Positions 63,961 through 64,000 of a stretch of 64,000 bases of DNA are shown here, in pieces. How positions within the stretch are numbered: the first letter of the stretch is position 1; the number at the start of each line of letters is the position of its first letter. The stretch lies in NCBI GenBank assembly GCA_000499405.2, contig HG738138.1, positions 9,980,888-10,044,887 on the forward strand, written 5' to 3'. Under the pieces are notes generated by a model. It had not been told where the DNA came from and searched no databases. It worked only from the letters and a program-made list of their open reading frames with translations. The stretch comes from Onchocerca volvulus. Taxonomy: Eukaryota; Nematoda; Chromadorea; Rhabditida; Onchocercidae. The position numbers were made by a program, and so were the translations under genes.

Positions 63961-64000
63961 TCGGCTCTTAACCGTAGGATAGACATCACACTCGCTATCC

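Larger units (their letters stand above)
56942..64000 (-). mobile_element. BEL/Pao LTR retrotransposon, 5' part outside window
   Basis: The order on the minus strand is gag zinc knuckle, protease, reverse transcriptase, RNase H, integrase, envelope and 3' LTR. This order, with RNase H directly after reverse transcriptase and motifs such as GLLIPRLELLSVLIGVK, is typical of BEL/Pao. The body carries several stop codons and frameshifts (TAA at 62825, TGA at 62048, a shift near 60262-60275, TAA at 60016) and a nested solo LTR, so this copy cannot make its polyprotein. The 5' LTR and most of gag lie beyond 64000. It lies antisense to the receptor gene that ends in view at 56588. Confidence 0.95.

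Overview
This window is AT-rich, intron-rich nuclear DNA from a nematode. Introns are mostly 80-500 bp with TTTCAG-type acceptors, likely spliced-leader acceptors sit just upstream of several start codons, and the proteins read as nematode orthologues. A BEL/Pao retroelement and general composition suggest a clade III (spirurid or filarial-type) parasite, but the species cannot be fixed from the sequence. No tRNA, rRNA, CRISPR or bacterial gene was seen.

Layout. 1-965: a Helitron-like repeat cut by the window edge. 1174-8079 (-): a complete MIOS gene (GATOR2). 8998-16869 (-): a phase-consistent five-exon model for an unrecognised single-pass membrane protein; its last intron holds a 112-bp inverted repeat (11155-11505). 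18507-20962: a second Helitron-like copy in the opposite orientation, continuing into tandem repeats and an inverted end fragment. 23550-27709 (+): an R3HCC1L-like gene with twelve exons, 665 codons. 27710-35065: more than 7 kb without a supportable gene. 35114-40026 (+): an NDRG-family gene, ten exons, 323 residues. 42142-45993 (-): a two-membrane-segment GDA1/CD39 nucleoside diphosphatase of the ENTPD4 type. 47492-50379 (-): INTS14, an Integrator subunit. 50380-55803: mostly gene-poor, with one possible terminal exon. 55804-56588 (+): the first three coding exons of a biogenic-amine-type GPCR, through transmembrane segment 4. 56942-64000 (-): a BEL/Pao retrotransposon running off the window, 3' LTR first, then env, integrase, RNase H, reverse transcriptase, protease and gag remnants. 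A 532-bp solo LTR of the same family is nested in its reverse transcriptase.

The host genes do not form one pathway. MIOS (amino-acid signalling to TORC1), ENTPD4-like (Golgi nucleotide hydrolysis), INTS14 (snRNA and mRNA 3' processing), NDRG and R3HCC1L are housekeeping or broadly conserved genes. Two same-strand pairs, 8998-16869 followed by MIOS and INTS14 followed by the ENTPD gene, have gaps of about 0.9 and 1.5 kb, so operon-like co-transcription is possible but unproven.

The most unusual material is mobile: an uninterrupted 813-codon frame joining the end of integrase to an envelope-like glycoprotein inside an otherwise decayed BEL/Pao copy; the nested solo LTR with a perfect 5-bp target duplication; the insertion of this element immediately after the visible exons of a receptor gene; and the inverted pair of hairpin-ended Helitron-like copies flanking MIOS.
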